Assembly (NCBI RefSeq): GCF_027604915.1
Contig: NZ_JAJAQC010000007.1
Coordinates: 1 to 64,000 of the forward strand
Direction: 5' to 3'
Length of the DNA stretch: 64,000 bases
Source of the DNA: Streptomonospora mangrovi
GTDB taxonomy: Bacteria > Actinomycetota > Actinomycetes > Streptosporangiales > Streptosporangiaceae
Positions 27,040 to 35,780 of the stretch are shown here, piece by piece. The translations under genes and the position numbers were made by a program. The notes under the pieces were generated by a model that saw only the letters and a list, made by a program, of their open reading frames with translations, had not been told where the DNA came from and ran no database searches. The first letter of the stretch is position 1; each line of letters starts with the position of its first letter.

Positions 27040-28523
27040 CGACGCGTGCCCTTCGGCTCTTTGGGGTGGAGGTGGGAGATCAGCATCCGCAACCGCTGAC
27101 GGTCGGCGGGGTTCGTGCCCTCGCCTATGGCGTACCACAGGGTCGGGGTGAGGCGTGGGCCGATGGGGACCGGGCGTACCGGGGCCGCTGATGCGTGGGC
27201 GAGGCCGCCGGTCTGGTGGAGGGCGGCGGGGCCCAGGGCCAGGCCGATCGGGATGAGGGCACCGCTGTGGGTCGCCGCGCGGGTGAGGTCGGGGCGGCCT
27301 CGGCGGCGGTGGACGTTGAGGGATTGGAGGCCGCCGCTCGCGGCCAACTCCTCGACCAGCCCCCTCACCGCCGACAGGTCGGGCTCGGCGCCCGCCGGGT
27401 AGGCCACCGCCAGCGTGGTGCTCTCCTTCACGCCCTCCGCGACCCGTTCCACGCGCAGGCTGCCGCTGAACGGCCGCGCGCCGCCGTGCGGTCCCAGGAA
27501 GACCAACCGCGAGCCGCGCGGGGAGCGGCGCCGGACGAGGTCGGTCAGTCTGTCCCGGTCCCACACCAGCGGCGCGGGCTCGCTGGTGCCCCACAGCGCC
27601 GGCGCTGACCCCGCCAGGGCCGTGGCCAGCAGCTCGGCCTCTCCCCCGACGCGCAGCTCGGCGTCGGCGGCGTGCAGCATGTTCAGGTCGAGGACCAGGT
27701 GGTCCACCAGGGAATCGGGGTTGCGGCGGAAACGCGGATGCGCCGTGGGTCCGGACCCGAGGGAAGGGTCTCGCACGAAGCCGGCGTCCTCGTGCCACAC
27801 CAGCGGGACGCCGAAGAGGCCGTCGTAGTAGCCGCCGTCGGACGCGCGCACGACCCACCGCGCCATCGGGTTGTGCAGCAGGGCGGCCAACTCGTGGGTC
27901 AGCCGCGCCTCGGGCGGGGTGACCAACTGGAACGCGCGCCGCTGCCGCCCGTGCCCGGCGACGGCGTCGATGATCCACGGCGACAGCGGCACCACGGGCC
28001 GGTCCTGGACCGCCACCGCGACCCGCTCGGCGGCCAGGGAGACGGCGGGGTGGTCGGTGGCTCCCAGCAGCAGCGGATCGTCGCGGCGCAGGCGCGGCTC
28101 GGCCTCCCAGGTGGCGCCGCCGAACTGGGCCACGAGGGCGGCGGCGAAGCGGCGCACCATGCCGACGGTGTCGACGTCGCTCTCGCCTCCGGTTCCGGTG
28201 CCCTCGGCGTCGAACTCTCCGCCGCGCGCCTCGACCCACCACGGGTGCTCGGGCAGCGGGGTTCGGGCGGCGTCCGCGCCGGCGCCGCTCCGCCACACGG
28301 CGCGGTCGCCGCCGCCCAGGAGGCGGCGGACCTCGTCCAGGCCGGACAGCCGCTGCCCGGCCTGCGCGGCGGCGAGCAGCCGGCCGGAGTCGTCGCGGAT
28401 CTCGACCACGGCGCCGTCGGCCACCGTGCGGACCCGCGCCCGGGGGTCGGCGTGGACAAGGGCCCTGGTCATGCCGCGCATGGTGGGGCGGTTCTCCAGC
28501 AGTGCGACGACGTCGTGGGTCAT
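26994..28523 (-). CDS. DUF6177-like protein of a type VII toxin locus
   Basis: This 509-residue cytoplasmic protein begins with MTHDVVALLENRP and VVEIRDDSGRLLAAAQ, features I associate with DUF6177 proteins found beside WXG100/polymorphic toxin genes in actinobacteria. Later motifs include a WYAIGEGTNPADRQRL stretch near residue 460. There is no signal peptide or membrane segment. ATG at 28523 follows AGAGGGGACCCCC. It is the last gene of a minus-strand run (34657 to 26994) holding the WXG100-like protein, the toxin and the putative immunity genes. Its role is unknown; a secretion adaptor or chaperone is a guess. Confidence 0.65.
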   Translation of the reverse strand: MTHDVVALLENRPTMRGMTRALVHADPRARVRTVADGAVVEIRDDSGRLLAAAQAGQRLSGLDEVRRLLGGGDRAVWRSGAGADAARTPLPEHPWWVEARGGEFDAEGTGTGGESDVDTVGMVRRFAAALVAQFGGATWEAEPRLRRDDPLLLGATDHPAVSLAAERVAVAVQDRPVVPLSPWIIDAVAGHGRQRRAFQLVTPPEARLTHELAALLHNPMARWVVRASDGGYYDGLFGVPLVWHEDAGFVRDPSLGSGPTAHPRFRRNPDSLVDHLVLDLNMLHAADAELRVGGEAELLATALAGSAPALWGTSEPAPLVWDRDRLTDLVRRRSPRGSRLVFLGPHGGARPFSGSLRVERVAEGVKESTTLAVAYPAGAEPDLSAVRGLVEELAASGGLQSLNVHRRRGRPDLTRAATHSGALIPIGLALGPAALHQTGGLAHASAAPVRPVPIGPRLTPTLWYAIGEGTNPADRQRLRMLISHLHPKEPKGTRRQSASARLSKRPPQG

Positions 28524-28552
28524 GGGGGTCCCCTCTGTGCCGGGTCTGGGGC

Positions 28553-28813
28553 CTACAGGTGGTCGCTGGCGGGATCCGCGAGTGCCCTGGCGGCGGGATA
28601 GTGGAGTTCGCCGGATGGCGTGGTCCGCGCCCGCAGGAGGAGGGAGGTGAACCGGGAGTCGTCCTCGCTCGCGGGGGTCCGGTCCACCGCGGGTTCGCAG
28701 CGGTCGACCACCCCGTGCGAGAGGACGAGAGTTCTGGTGGGGTCCGGACCGGATTCCGCGGTCTCCCGCCTCCAGCGGGCAACGGCTTCGCGCGCGTCCG
28801 GGATCCGCCTCAT
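28553..28813 (-). CDS. Small hypothetical protein in the toxin locus
   Basis: This 86-residue protein of unknown family has an N-terminal basic helix (DAREAVARWRRE) and a C-terminal FTSLLLRARTTPSGELHYPA segment. It is credible because its ATG overlaps the preceding gene's stop as ATGA (28810-28813) and the next gene starts 30 bases later. No function can be assigned. Confidence 0.6.
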   Translation of the reverse strand: MRRIPDAREAVARWRRETAESGPDPTRTLVLSHGVVDRCEPAVDRTPASEDDSRFTSLLLRARTTPSGELHYPAARALADPASDHL

Positions 28814-29451
28814 CGGTCTCCACCTGCCTCTTCGGCTTCGACGGTAAGCACGACGCCGTAGCCGCAGGGTTCGGCGTAGGCGGTCGCCTCGTCGGGTTCG
28901 TCGGCGTCGAGCCGCGCGCCCAACGCGGTCTCAAGGTCGCGCAGCGCCTTTTCGAGCCGTGGTGCGTTCCGTTCACTCACCTCGGGGTGCGGCCGTCCGC
29001 GGAAGTCCCTGGGCGACCAGATGTCGTGGTGGACTCCCACCGAGAGCATGGTGGCCGAGTCGTACACGGCGAGGGTCGCCGAGCAGATGTCCGGTTCCTC
29101 TCTGAGGGTGTCAGCGGGGGTGACCCAATATCCCCTGCCGCGCATGTGGAGGTAGGAGGGAATCGCGTCCGGATGGCCCGCCGGGCGGCTTTTCCAAATG
29201 TCCGCGGCAAACTCCTCAGGGGTCTCCCGGAAAGGGGCGCGGATCCGCGTTCTCGACCGGACGAGCCCGGTCGTGAGGCTGTGCCACTCCACATCGACAT
29301 GATCGAGCACCAGCAGGCCGGACTTCTCCAGTGTGTCGGCCACCGTCAGCGCGATCGGCGCCCCTACGTCGAGCCCGTCCGCGTCCACGTCGTGGTCAAG
29401 AAGCCAGGTCCATGTCGCGATCGGGCTTCGCACGCTCATCAGTGCAGACAT
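28810..29451 (-). CDS. Putative immunity protein, paralogue 1 of 3
   Basis: This 213-residue protein is homologous to those at 29490 and 30206. Shared features: an N-terminal ATWTWLLDHD strand, an RIRAPFRETPEEF-like segment, the conserved GYW, a central VGVHHDIW followed by PHPE and NAPRL motifs near residue 140-160, and a final GYGV strand. Three tandem cytosolic paralogues directly downstream of a polymorphic toxin are typical of immunity protein arrays. The C-terminus here differs from the other two (ends in EEAGG). No catalytic motif is recognised. Confidence 0.7.
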   Translation of the reverse strand: MSALMSVRSPIATWTWLLDHDVDADGLDVGAPIALTVADTLEKSGLLVLDHVDVEWHSLTTGLVRSRTRIRAPFRETPEEFAADIWKSRPAGHPDAIPSYLHMRGRGYWVTPADTLREEPDICSATLAVYDSATMLSVGVHHDIWSPRDFRGRPHPEVSERNAPRLEKALRDLETALGARLDADEPDEATAYAEPCGYGVVLTVEAEEAGGDR

Positions 29452-29489
29452 CGTTCAACGCCCCTGGCTCTCCTTGGCGGATCGGGGGC

Positions 29490-30134
29490 CTACAGGTGGC
29501 CGCTGACGTCGACGCCCGTGCCGTCCTCGGCGACGTGGGACCTTACGCCGTGGTTGAAGGGGGTACCGAAGAACGTCGGGCCGCCGGGGGTTCCGGGGGA
29601 ACCAAGGGCCTGCTCGACGGCGCGGAGGCCGGCGGACAGGCGTGGGGCGTTCAACTCGTGGATCTCGGGGTGCGGGGTGCCGAAGAAGTCGTGCTCGGCC
29701 CAGATGTCGTGGTGGGCGGCCAGTTCCAGGTAGGCGGCCGACGGGCCGAGGCGGACCGTACCCGTCAGCAGGGCCGGGTCGGTCCGGGAGTCGCCGCCGG
29801 GGGCGAACCACCGGCCTGCGCCGATGAGGGCGAGCGCGGCGGGCGGCAGATCGGGGTCTCCGGCGGGGCGGGCGTCGCGGATCCGCTGCGCCAGGTTCTC
29901 GGCGGTGAACGGCTGGGAGGAGGAGACCCGGGTCCGAAACGGCGCCTCGGTCCCGTCCGGCGCCGCCCAGGACACCTCCACGGCCCGCAGATGCAGGAGT
30001 TCGGTCTTCTCCAGCACGTCGGCGGCGGTCACCGCGACCCGCGCGCCAAGGTCGAGCCCGCCGGGGCCGCCCCCGGGAGCGCCGACCTCCCACGTCCACG
30101 ACGCCACCGGCGCGTCCGACCGGTACAGCAGCAC
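29490..30134 (-). CDS. Putative immunity protein, paralogue 2 of 3
   Basis: This 214-residue protein is the same length as paralogue 3 and close to paralogue 1. It shares ASWTWEVG near the N-terminus, AHHDIW-x-EHDF, PHPEIH and NAPRL, then FFGTPFNHGVRSH at the C-terminus. Two adjacent GTG codons could start it: the one at 30134 lies seven bases after AGGAGG and is preferred over 30137. It is separated from paralogue 3 by 71 bases and from paralogue 1 by 38. Confidence 0.7.
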   Translation of the reverse strand: MLLYRSDAPVASWTWEVGAPGGGPGGLDLGARVAVTAADVLEKTELLHLRAVEVSWAAPDGTEAPFRTRVSSSQPFTAENLAQRIRDARPAGDPDLPPAALALIGAGRWFAPGGDSRTDPALLTGTVRLGPSAAYLELAAHHDIWAEHDFFGTPHPEIHELNAPRLSAGLRAVEQALGSPGTPGGPTFFGTPFNHGVRSHVAEDGTGVDVSGHL

Positions 30135-30205
30135 CACTTCGCCTCCTACCGTCTCCGACTGGGCCTCTCCCGTCTGGGCGGGATGTCCGTTTGGGCCGCG
30201 CTCCG

Positions 30206-30850
30206 CTAGAGCCGCTCCGTCACATCGAGGGGGCGGCCGTTGGCGCCGCTGGGCGCGCGCACGCCGTAGTTGAACGACGTGCCCAGGAAGGTCGCGCCGT
30301 CGGGTTCGGTCTCCACGCCCAGCGCGCGTTCGACGGCGAGCAGCACCGCCTCCAGCCGGGGCGCGTTGCGCCGGTGCACCTCGGGGTGCGGGCGCCCGGC
30401 GAAGTCGTTCTCCGCCCAGATGTCGTGGTGGACACCGAGTTCGACCATGGTGTCCTCGTCCACGACGTTGAACGACACCCCGAACAGGTCGGGCTCGCCG
30501 CGCCGGGTGCCGTCGGCGGCGATCCAGTACCCGGTTCCGCGCAACTCCAGGATCGTCGGCTGGGCGTGCTCGTGGGCGGCCGGGCGGGTGTGCCAGACGC
30601 GGCGGACCAGGTCTTCGGGGGTGAGGCCGGCGGCGCCGCTCAGCCGCGTGCGGATGCCGAGGTAGCCGACACCGTCCTGGAACCACTGCGTCTCCACGTC
30701 CTCCACCGTGAACACGCCGGTCTCGCCGAGCGCCCGCGCCACGTTGACCACCACCGGGGCCCCGGCCGCGAAGCCGTCCGCGCCCTCGTCGTGCTCGACG
30801 ACCCACGTCCACGTGGCCGTCCTCTTCAGCGATCTGGTCAGCAGAGACAT
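30206..30850 (-). CDS. Putative immunity protein, paralogue 3 of 3 (toxin-proximal)
   Basis: This 214-residue protein begins two bases after the toxin stop codon, so it is co-transcribed with the toxin and is the best candidate for the cognate immunity protein. It has the family features: TATWTWVVEHDEGAD, GVHHDIW-AENDF, PHPEVH, NAPRL, and a FLGTSFNYGVRAP C-terminus. ATG at 30850 follows GTAGGTAGGT. Function is inferred from position. Confidence 0.75.
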   Translation of the reverse strand: MSLLTRSLKRTATWTWVVEHDEGADGFAAGAPVVVNVARALGETGVFTVEDVETQWFQDGVGYLGIRTRLSGAAGLTPEDLVRRVWHTRPAAHEHAQPTILELRGTGYWIAADGTRRGEPDLFGVSFNVVDEDTMVELGVHHDIWAENDFAGRPHPEVHRRNAPRLEAVLLAVERALGVETEPDGATFLGTSFNYGVRAPSGANGRPLDVTERL

Positions 30851-30852
30851 AC

Positions 30853-33513
30853 CTACCTACCTGTGGGCAAGCTCGGGAACGCGTCGCCGTCGGGCGGGAT
30901 CATCAGGACTCCGTCGCGATGGTAGATGACGAAGACCATGTTGTTCCGGCGCGCGTTGTTCAGAATGCTGCGGTACTGCTTTTCGGAGATTTCCCCGAGC
31001 GGGGCGTCGGCCTCCATGATTCCGACCGTCCGGGTGTTCTCCCAGCCCGAAACGACTCTGAGCTGGTTGGCGATCTTCTTGGAGTTGTTGACGAGCTGGC
31101 TGCCCCGGATGGTCCCGTCCTGCACGTCCAGGTGCTTGATCTGGTAGGCGTAGTCGCCCGCGCTCCCGTCGGACCTGATGAAGGTGTCGATGTCGTAGTT
31201 CTCCGCCGCGTTCCGGGTGTCCTGCTCGGATTTCTTCTCGGCGAACTCCAGGCGGTCGACGGGATATCCCCGGTCTATCAGGTGGTCCATGAAGCGCAGC
31301 TCGGCGGCGGCGTCGCGGGCCATCGACGGGCTGGAGAAATCGGAGACGAATTCCGCGAAGTTGTGGACCTTGTCGACCCGGCCCTCCAGCAGGATGTCGG
31401 CGACCTGCCTTCCCACGGAGTCCCCGGACGCGCCGTCCCGCAGGCTGTCCACGATCTCCTCGACCTTGTTGGCGTTGAGGCCGGAGTTGCGCAGGACCTC
31501 CCGGACCCCCGCCTCCTGCTCGGGTGTCATCGGGCCGTCCGCCCGCTCGGGGTCGGGCCTGTCCTCGTCGGGGGACGACGGGCCGTCCCCTCCCCCGCCG
31601 CCTCCGGGTGGGCCGCCGCCGGGTGGGCGGTCGCCGCCGCCCCCGCCTCCGCCGGTTGACGGGTTCTGCTCGGGCCGGTCCTCGGTCACCTCCACCGGGC
31701 GGCCGGCGTCGTCCGGGCGGGGGTCGGCGCCGGGGCTGTTCGTGCCCTCGGTGCCGTCCGGGTCGTTGCGGCTCATCTCCAGGCCGTCGGGGGTGACCGG
31801 GACCCGGGTCCGGTCGTCGGGGCCGCCGCGGCCGCCGTCCGGGCCGGTGTCCTCCAGGGCGCCGATGGTCCAGGGCGCGTCGCCGTCGAGTTCGGCCATC
31901 CGCCCGCCGTCGATGTCGTCCATCTGGTCGGCGAGGTCCTCGTTGCGCCGGGCGATCTCGGAGAAGGCGTCGTCGACCTCCTCAGCGGTGGGGTCGCGGC
32001 GCGGGGCGGTCTGCCCGGGGGGTTGCTCCGGTTGCTGATCCGACTGCCGCTCGGGCGGCTGCTCCGGCCGCTGCTCGGGCGTTTGCTCCGCCGACGGCCG
32101 GTCCTCGGGCGGCCCCTCCCCGGTCTCCGGATCCGGCTCGGGCTCGGGGGTGCTCTCCTGCCTCGGCGGGGGGCTGGGGTCGGGCGCGCCCTCGGGGGCG
32201 AGGTCCGCGGCGGGCGGTGCCGCGGGCTGGTCGGGGACCGCGTTGCGGGTGGCGTTGAGCCGGCTGAGCGACTCGCTCATGTCCCCGATGCCCGAGGTGT
32301 CGAAGCCCTCGCCCGGCTCGATATTCTCGGGCCGGGTGACCTGCTGCGGCCCGCCTTCGGGCGTGGCGCCGGTGATCCGGTCGTCGCGCCGCTCGGCGTC
32401 GTCGCCGCCCTCGGAGCCGTCCCCGCCCCCCGAGGAGTCGCCGCCGCGCCCCACCGACCCCAGGATGCGGGTGACGCGGCTGGTGATCATGGGCACGCCG
32501 GCGACCGCCCCCAGGCCGGTGGCGCTCAGCGCGATCCCGCCCGCGATCATGCCGATGTTCGTCAGCGCGGTGCCGAAGACGTACCCCGGCCGCTCGTCCA
32601 GCTCGGTCCAGGGGAAGAACCCGTGGATGGCGTCGCCCCAGGCGCCCCTGGCCACGTCCCACGCCTCGCCGAGGCCGGCGGTGAACTCCCCGGTCTCGGG
32701 GTTGTAGACGCCGGCCATCGCCCCCAGCCCGGCGATCGAGTCGCCCCAGTAGCCGCCGAGGTTGCCCGTCCAACTGCCGCCCTGCCACAGCCAGCCCTCG
32801 TCGCCGTGGAGGCCGAACGCGCCGCCGAAGTCCTCCAGCGTGCCCATCAGCACGTCGCCCGCGCCGTGCACCAGGTCCACGTGTCCCTGGTGGTCGGTGC
32901 TCTGCGGCGACCCCCACGGCGTCTCCACGCCGGAGAAGGGCTCGGCCGTGCCGTAGACGGACTCGCCCGCGCCCGGCTGCCCGCCATCAGCACCGGCCCC
33001 GACGAACCGGGTGCCGCCGAACAGTGCGGTGATGGCGTTGGCGCAGTCGCGCTCGGCCGCCCAGTAGCGGTGCACCAGGGAGTTCACCCGGTTGAGCAGG
33101 TCGTTGTGCTCGCCGACCTTGTCGCTCTCGCCGCCGAAGAAGCCGCCCTCGTCCCAGTCGTCGTCGCCCTCGATCGAGGCGCGGAAGTCCTGGGCGTCCG
33201 CCTTGGCCTGCACCAACTGGGCCTTGAGGTCGCGGGCGGTCTCCGCGAAGGTCTCCAGCGCGGCGGCGACCTGCCCCAGGTCCACGTTGACCTCGTCGCC
33301 CTTCTCGGCGACCGGGTCCATCACCGCGAACAGCGTCTCGGCCTCGGGGGCGACGTAGTGGTCCCGCAGGTCCGACCAGGAGGTCTTGACGGCCTCGCCG
33401 GTCTCGGCGATGTTGCCGCCCTGGGCGCGCAGGTCGGCGGCGGCGTCCTCCAGCGCGTCGGGGTCGACGGCGGGGATGGGGATGGAGTCCGGGTCGATGA
33501 GGTCGTCACTCAC
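30853..33513 (-). CDS. Type VII-secreted polymorphic toxin with predicted nuclease C-terminus
   Basis: This 886-residue multidomain protein has residues 1-110 forming a WXG100/LXG-like helical head (KTSWSDLRDHY near 45-54, then a long helix). A WG-rich central part (about 200-300) precedes a hydrophobic segment (about 313-342). Residues about 370-660 are a Pro/Glu/Gln/Gly-rich disordered linker with polyG runs. The C-terminal domain (about 662-886) carries AAELRFMDHL (Glu about 737), NYDIDTFI (Asp about 774) and YAYQIKHL (QxK about 791-793), a PD-(D/E)xK nuclease arrangement. GTG at 33513 follows GAGGAC. Downstream lie putative immunity genes. The nuclease call is inferred from motif spacing. 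Confidence 0.8.
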   Translation of the reverse strand: MSDDLIDPDSIPIPAVDPDALEDAAADLRAQGGNIAETGEAVKTSWSDLRDHYVAPEAETLFAVMDPVAEKGDEVNVDLGQVAAALETFAETARDLKAQLVQAKADAQDFRASIEGDDDWDEGGFFGGESDKVGEHNDLLNRVNSLVHRYWAAERDCANAITALFGGTRFVGAGADGGQPGAGESVYGTAEPFSGVETPWGSPQSTDHQGHVDLVHGAGDVLMGTLEDFGGAFGLHGDEGWLWQGGSWTGNLGGYWGDSIAGLGAMAGVYNPETGEFTAGLGEAWDVARGAWGDAIHGFFPWTELDERPGYVFGTALTNIGMIAGGIALSATGLGAVAGVPMITSRVTRILGSVGRGGDSSGGGDGSEGGDDAERRDDRITGATPEGGPQQVTRPENIEPGEGFDTSGIGDMSESLSRLNATRNAVPDQPAAPPAADLAPEGAPDPSPPPRQESTPEPEPDPETGEGPPEDRPSAEQTPEQRPEQPPERQSDQQPEQPPGQTAPRRDPTAEEVDDAFSEIARRNEDLADQMDDIDGGRMAELDGDAPWTIGALEDTGPDGGRGGPDDRTRVPVTPDGLEMSRNDPDGTEGTNSPGADPRPDDAGRPVEVTEDRPEQNPSTGGGGGGGDRPPGGGPPGGGGGGDGPSSPDEDRPDPERADGPMTPEQEAGVREVLRNSGLNANKVEEIVDSLRDGASGDSVGRQVADILLEGRVDKVHNFAEFVSDFSSPSMARDAAAELRFMDHLIDRGYPVDRLEFAEKKSEQDTRNAAENYDIDTFIRSDGSAGDYAYQIKHLDVQDGTIRGSQLVNNSKKIANQLRVVSGWENTRTVGIMEADAPLGEISEKQYRSILNNARRNNMVFVIYHRDGVLMIPPDGDAFPSLPTGR

Positions 33514-33581
33514 TGCGGTGTCCTCGCCGGGGGGTGGGGGGTGCCGCCGGCCTGCGGCGCCGGCGGATGGGGGCGCGGTGG

Positions 33582-33914
33582 TCAGTCCTCGACGCTGCCG
33601 GCGTTGGCCTGGGCCTCGGCAGCCATCTCCAGGTTTCCGTTGATGTAGTGGCGGGTCGCGTTGCCCGCGCCCGTGACGCCGCTGGAGCCGCGGCCGATCA
33701 TGTCTCCGACCAGGCCGAAGCAGTGGCCGGAGAACTCCTGGAGCGCGGTTCCGATCGGCGCGCTGGCGGCGGCGTCGTTGGCGTCGTTGACGGCCGTCTC
33801 CAGCGACTTGGCGTGCAGGCTCAGCCCTTCGGTGCCCGCCTCGTCGCCGATGTGGCCGGCGACGGTCTCCAGCACCCGGAAGACGTCGCCGGTTCGCAGG
33901 TCCCACGTCGACAT
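33582..33914 (-). CDS. DUF6507 / WXG100-like ESX protein
   Basis: This 110-residue helical protein begins MSTWDLRTGDVFRVLETVAG and ends with the HYINGNLEMAAEAQ motif that I associate with DUF6507, an ESX-1-like small protein family of actinobacteria. No signal peptide or membrane segment. It lies 68 bases upstream of the toxin and is probably its co-secreted partner in type VII secretion. ATG at 33914 is the first methionine after a Pro/Arg-rich non-coding stretch. Confidence 0.8.
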   Translation of the reverse strand: MSTWDLRTGDVFRVLETVAGHIGDEAGTEGLSLHAKSLETAVNDANDAAASAPIGTALQEFSGHCFGLVGDMIGRGSSGVTGAGNATRHYINGNLEMAAEAQANAGSVED

Positions 33915-34216
33915 CGCGGCCGCCACTCCCCTCCGCCGGGCTGCACGGCCGCGGCGATCGGCTGTCCGGGCTGCCACGGCCCCGCCTCCTGCGGGGTCCG
34001 CGGACGGCGCTCGCGGGGACCGGAAGCCGTGCCCGGCACCGGCCGCGCGCCGTGCTCGCAGCATGCAACACCGGCCGCGCCCCGCGCGAGGGCCGCCGTT
34101 TGCGCGGCGGCGGAGATCAACGGGGCGGCCCGCGCAGTTGGGCGACCATGTGGATCTTGGCGGGCAGGCGGCGAGTGTGACGTGGACCACTGTCCACAAA
34201 CGGTCACGCGGCGCGC

Positions 34217-34657
34217 CTACGGCAGGACGCCGCGCGCCTGGCAGACGACCGCCGTGGAGACCATGAGCATGACGCCCGCACCCATGGGGAAGGTGATGAC
34301 GGCGTAGTCGGACTGCCCGCCGAGGAGCCCTTGCCAGTACAGCCATGACGCGGCCGACACCAGGAGCACGGCCACGAGCAGGAGCACGCACGCGCAGCCG
34401 ACGACGACCCGCTCCCCGCCTCTGCTCAGCGGTGACCACGGCCGCCCGACGTGAACGCCGAGGGCCAGGTAGAAACCGCCGGACACACTGGACGACGCGG
34501 CCCCCACGCCGTGCAGGTCGAGTACGGCGGCCGAGATCCCCATCTGCACCACGGGCACGGCCACCGCACCACCGATGACGATGAGGATCCACCCGAGGAC
34601 CGCCGAGCCCCGCACCGCCCGCTTGTCCGCCGCGGTGAAACCGCTTCGGCTCTCCAT
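34217..34657 (-). CDS. Polytopic membrane protein
   Basis: This 146-residue protein has hydrophobic segments at about 19-41 (VLGWILIVIGGAVAVPVV), 56-70, 85-107 (VVVGCACVLLLVAVLLVSAA) and 119-142 (VITFPMGAGVMLMVSTAVV). No family is recognised. It lies 302 bases upstream of the DUF6507 gene in the same direction, so it may be the first gene of the toxin locus or independent. Confidence 0.7.
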   Translation of the reverse strand: MESRSGFTAADKRAVRGSAVLGWILIVIGGAVAVPVVQMGISAAVLDLHGVGAASSSVSGGFYLALGVHVGRPWSPLSRGGERVVVGCACVLLLVAVLLVSAASWLYWQGLLGGQSDYAVITFPMGAGVMLMVSTAVVCQARGVLP

Positions 34658-34773
34658 GTGCGCAGACCGCCTTCCGCCGCCGAAGCCGCCGGCGAACCGG
34701 GGGGCGCGGTTCGTGGAGGACCGATGGTTCCCAACGCCCCTCCACCGCCACCGCCACCGTAGTCGCCGGCTCT

Positions 34774-34907
34774 GTCGGGCGGTGTCCTCGGGGCCGGGGA
34801 ACCGGGGTCCCGTGGCGCCCCCCGCCGTGGTCCGGGCTCCGCCGGGCGGTGTCCTCGGGGCCGGGGAACCGGGGTCCCGTGGCGCCCTCCGCCGTGGTCC
34901 GGGCTCC
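34774..34907. repeat. 67-bp tandem duplication
   Basis: Two adjacent 67-base units (34774-34840 and 34841-34907) differ at two positions; a further partial unit start (TCCGGGCGG) follows. The unit length is not a multiple of three and no gene spans it, so it is non-coding. Each unit contains GGCCGGGGAACCGGGGTCCC, which can fold. It lies in the gap between the membrane protein and the NmrA-like gene. Confidence 0.9.
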
Positions 34908-34949
34908 TCCGGGCGGGCCGCCCGTCGCGGGGCGGGCCGTCCGGGGTGG

Positions 34950-35780
34950 TCAGGGCGTGGTCCACTCCGTCCGGTGGGCGCTGGCGAAGTCCCGGAAGGG
35001 GCGGGGCGGGCGGCCGGTCAGGCGGTGGACGGTGTCGGTGACGCGGTCCTCGCGGCCCTCGGCGATGGCGGTGTCCACCCCGACCAGCGCCGCGGCGAAG
35101 GGCTCGGGCATGCCCGCGGCCACGTTGCGCGCGACCAGTTCGGCCACCGGGGCGGGCGTGTGGCGCACCGGGCGGCCGGTGACCTCGGCGATGACCGCCG
35201 CCGCCTCCGTGTACCCCAACGCCTCCGGCCCGGTCAGCACGTGCTCGCCGGCCACCGGCCCCGGCGCCGACAGCACCTCCGCGGCCACGGCCGCGATGTC
35301 GGCGGCGTCGATCCAGCCGAGCCGCCCCTGGCCGGTCGCCGAGCGGATCTCGCCGCGCTCCCGGATCCCCGCCGCCACCGGGTGCGCCCCGGTGAAGTTC
35401 TGCATGAACCCCGACGGCCGCAGCACCACCCACTCCGGGAACGACCGCACGGCCCGGCCCAGCTCCGCGACCCCCGGGGCGCCCGGCAGCTCCGCCAGCG
35501 AGCCCAGCAGCACCACGCGCCGCACCCCGGCGGCCCGCGCGGCCGCCAGGAACGGCCCGACCAGCGGCATGGGGTCCAGCGTCAGCGGCGGCGGCACCAG
35601 GTACACCGCCTCGGCGCCGGCGAGCGCCGGGGTGTGCGTCCGCGGGTCCGCCCAGTCGAACGGCACGCCGCCGGGGCCGGGCCGGCGGGCGGCCGCGCGG
35701 ACGTCGGCGCCGCGCTCCCGCAGCGCCGCGACGAGAGGGCGGCCGGTGTTGCCGGTAGCGCCCGTGACCAGGATCGTCAC
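34950..35780 (-). CDS. NmrA-like NAD(P)-binding protein
   Basis: This 276-residue atypical SDR has an N-terminal MTILVTGATGNTGRPLVAAL Rossmann strand (GxxGxxG), then AVYLVPPP and VVLRPSGFMQNFTGAHPV, the pattern of NmrA/azoreductase-like quinone-responsive reductases. GTG at 35780 overlaps the upstream SnoaL-like gene stop (GTGA), so both are one operon, divergent from the MmyB-like regulator at 36335. Probably oxidises or senses a small aromatic or quinone. Confidence 0.9.
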   Translation of the reverse strand: MTILVTGATGNTGRPLVAALRERGADVRAAARRPGPGGVPFDWADPRTHTPALAGAEAVYLVPPPLTLDPMPLVGPFLAAARAAGVRRVVLLGSLAELPGAPGVAELGRAVRSFPEWVVLRPSGFMQNFTGAHPVAAGIRERGEIRSATGQGRLGWIDAADIAAVAAEVLSAPGPVAGEHVLTGPEALGYTEAAAVIAEVTGRPVRHTPAPVAELVARNVAAGMPEPFAAALVGVDTAIAEGREDRVTDTVHRLTGRPPRPFRDFASAHRTEWTTP

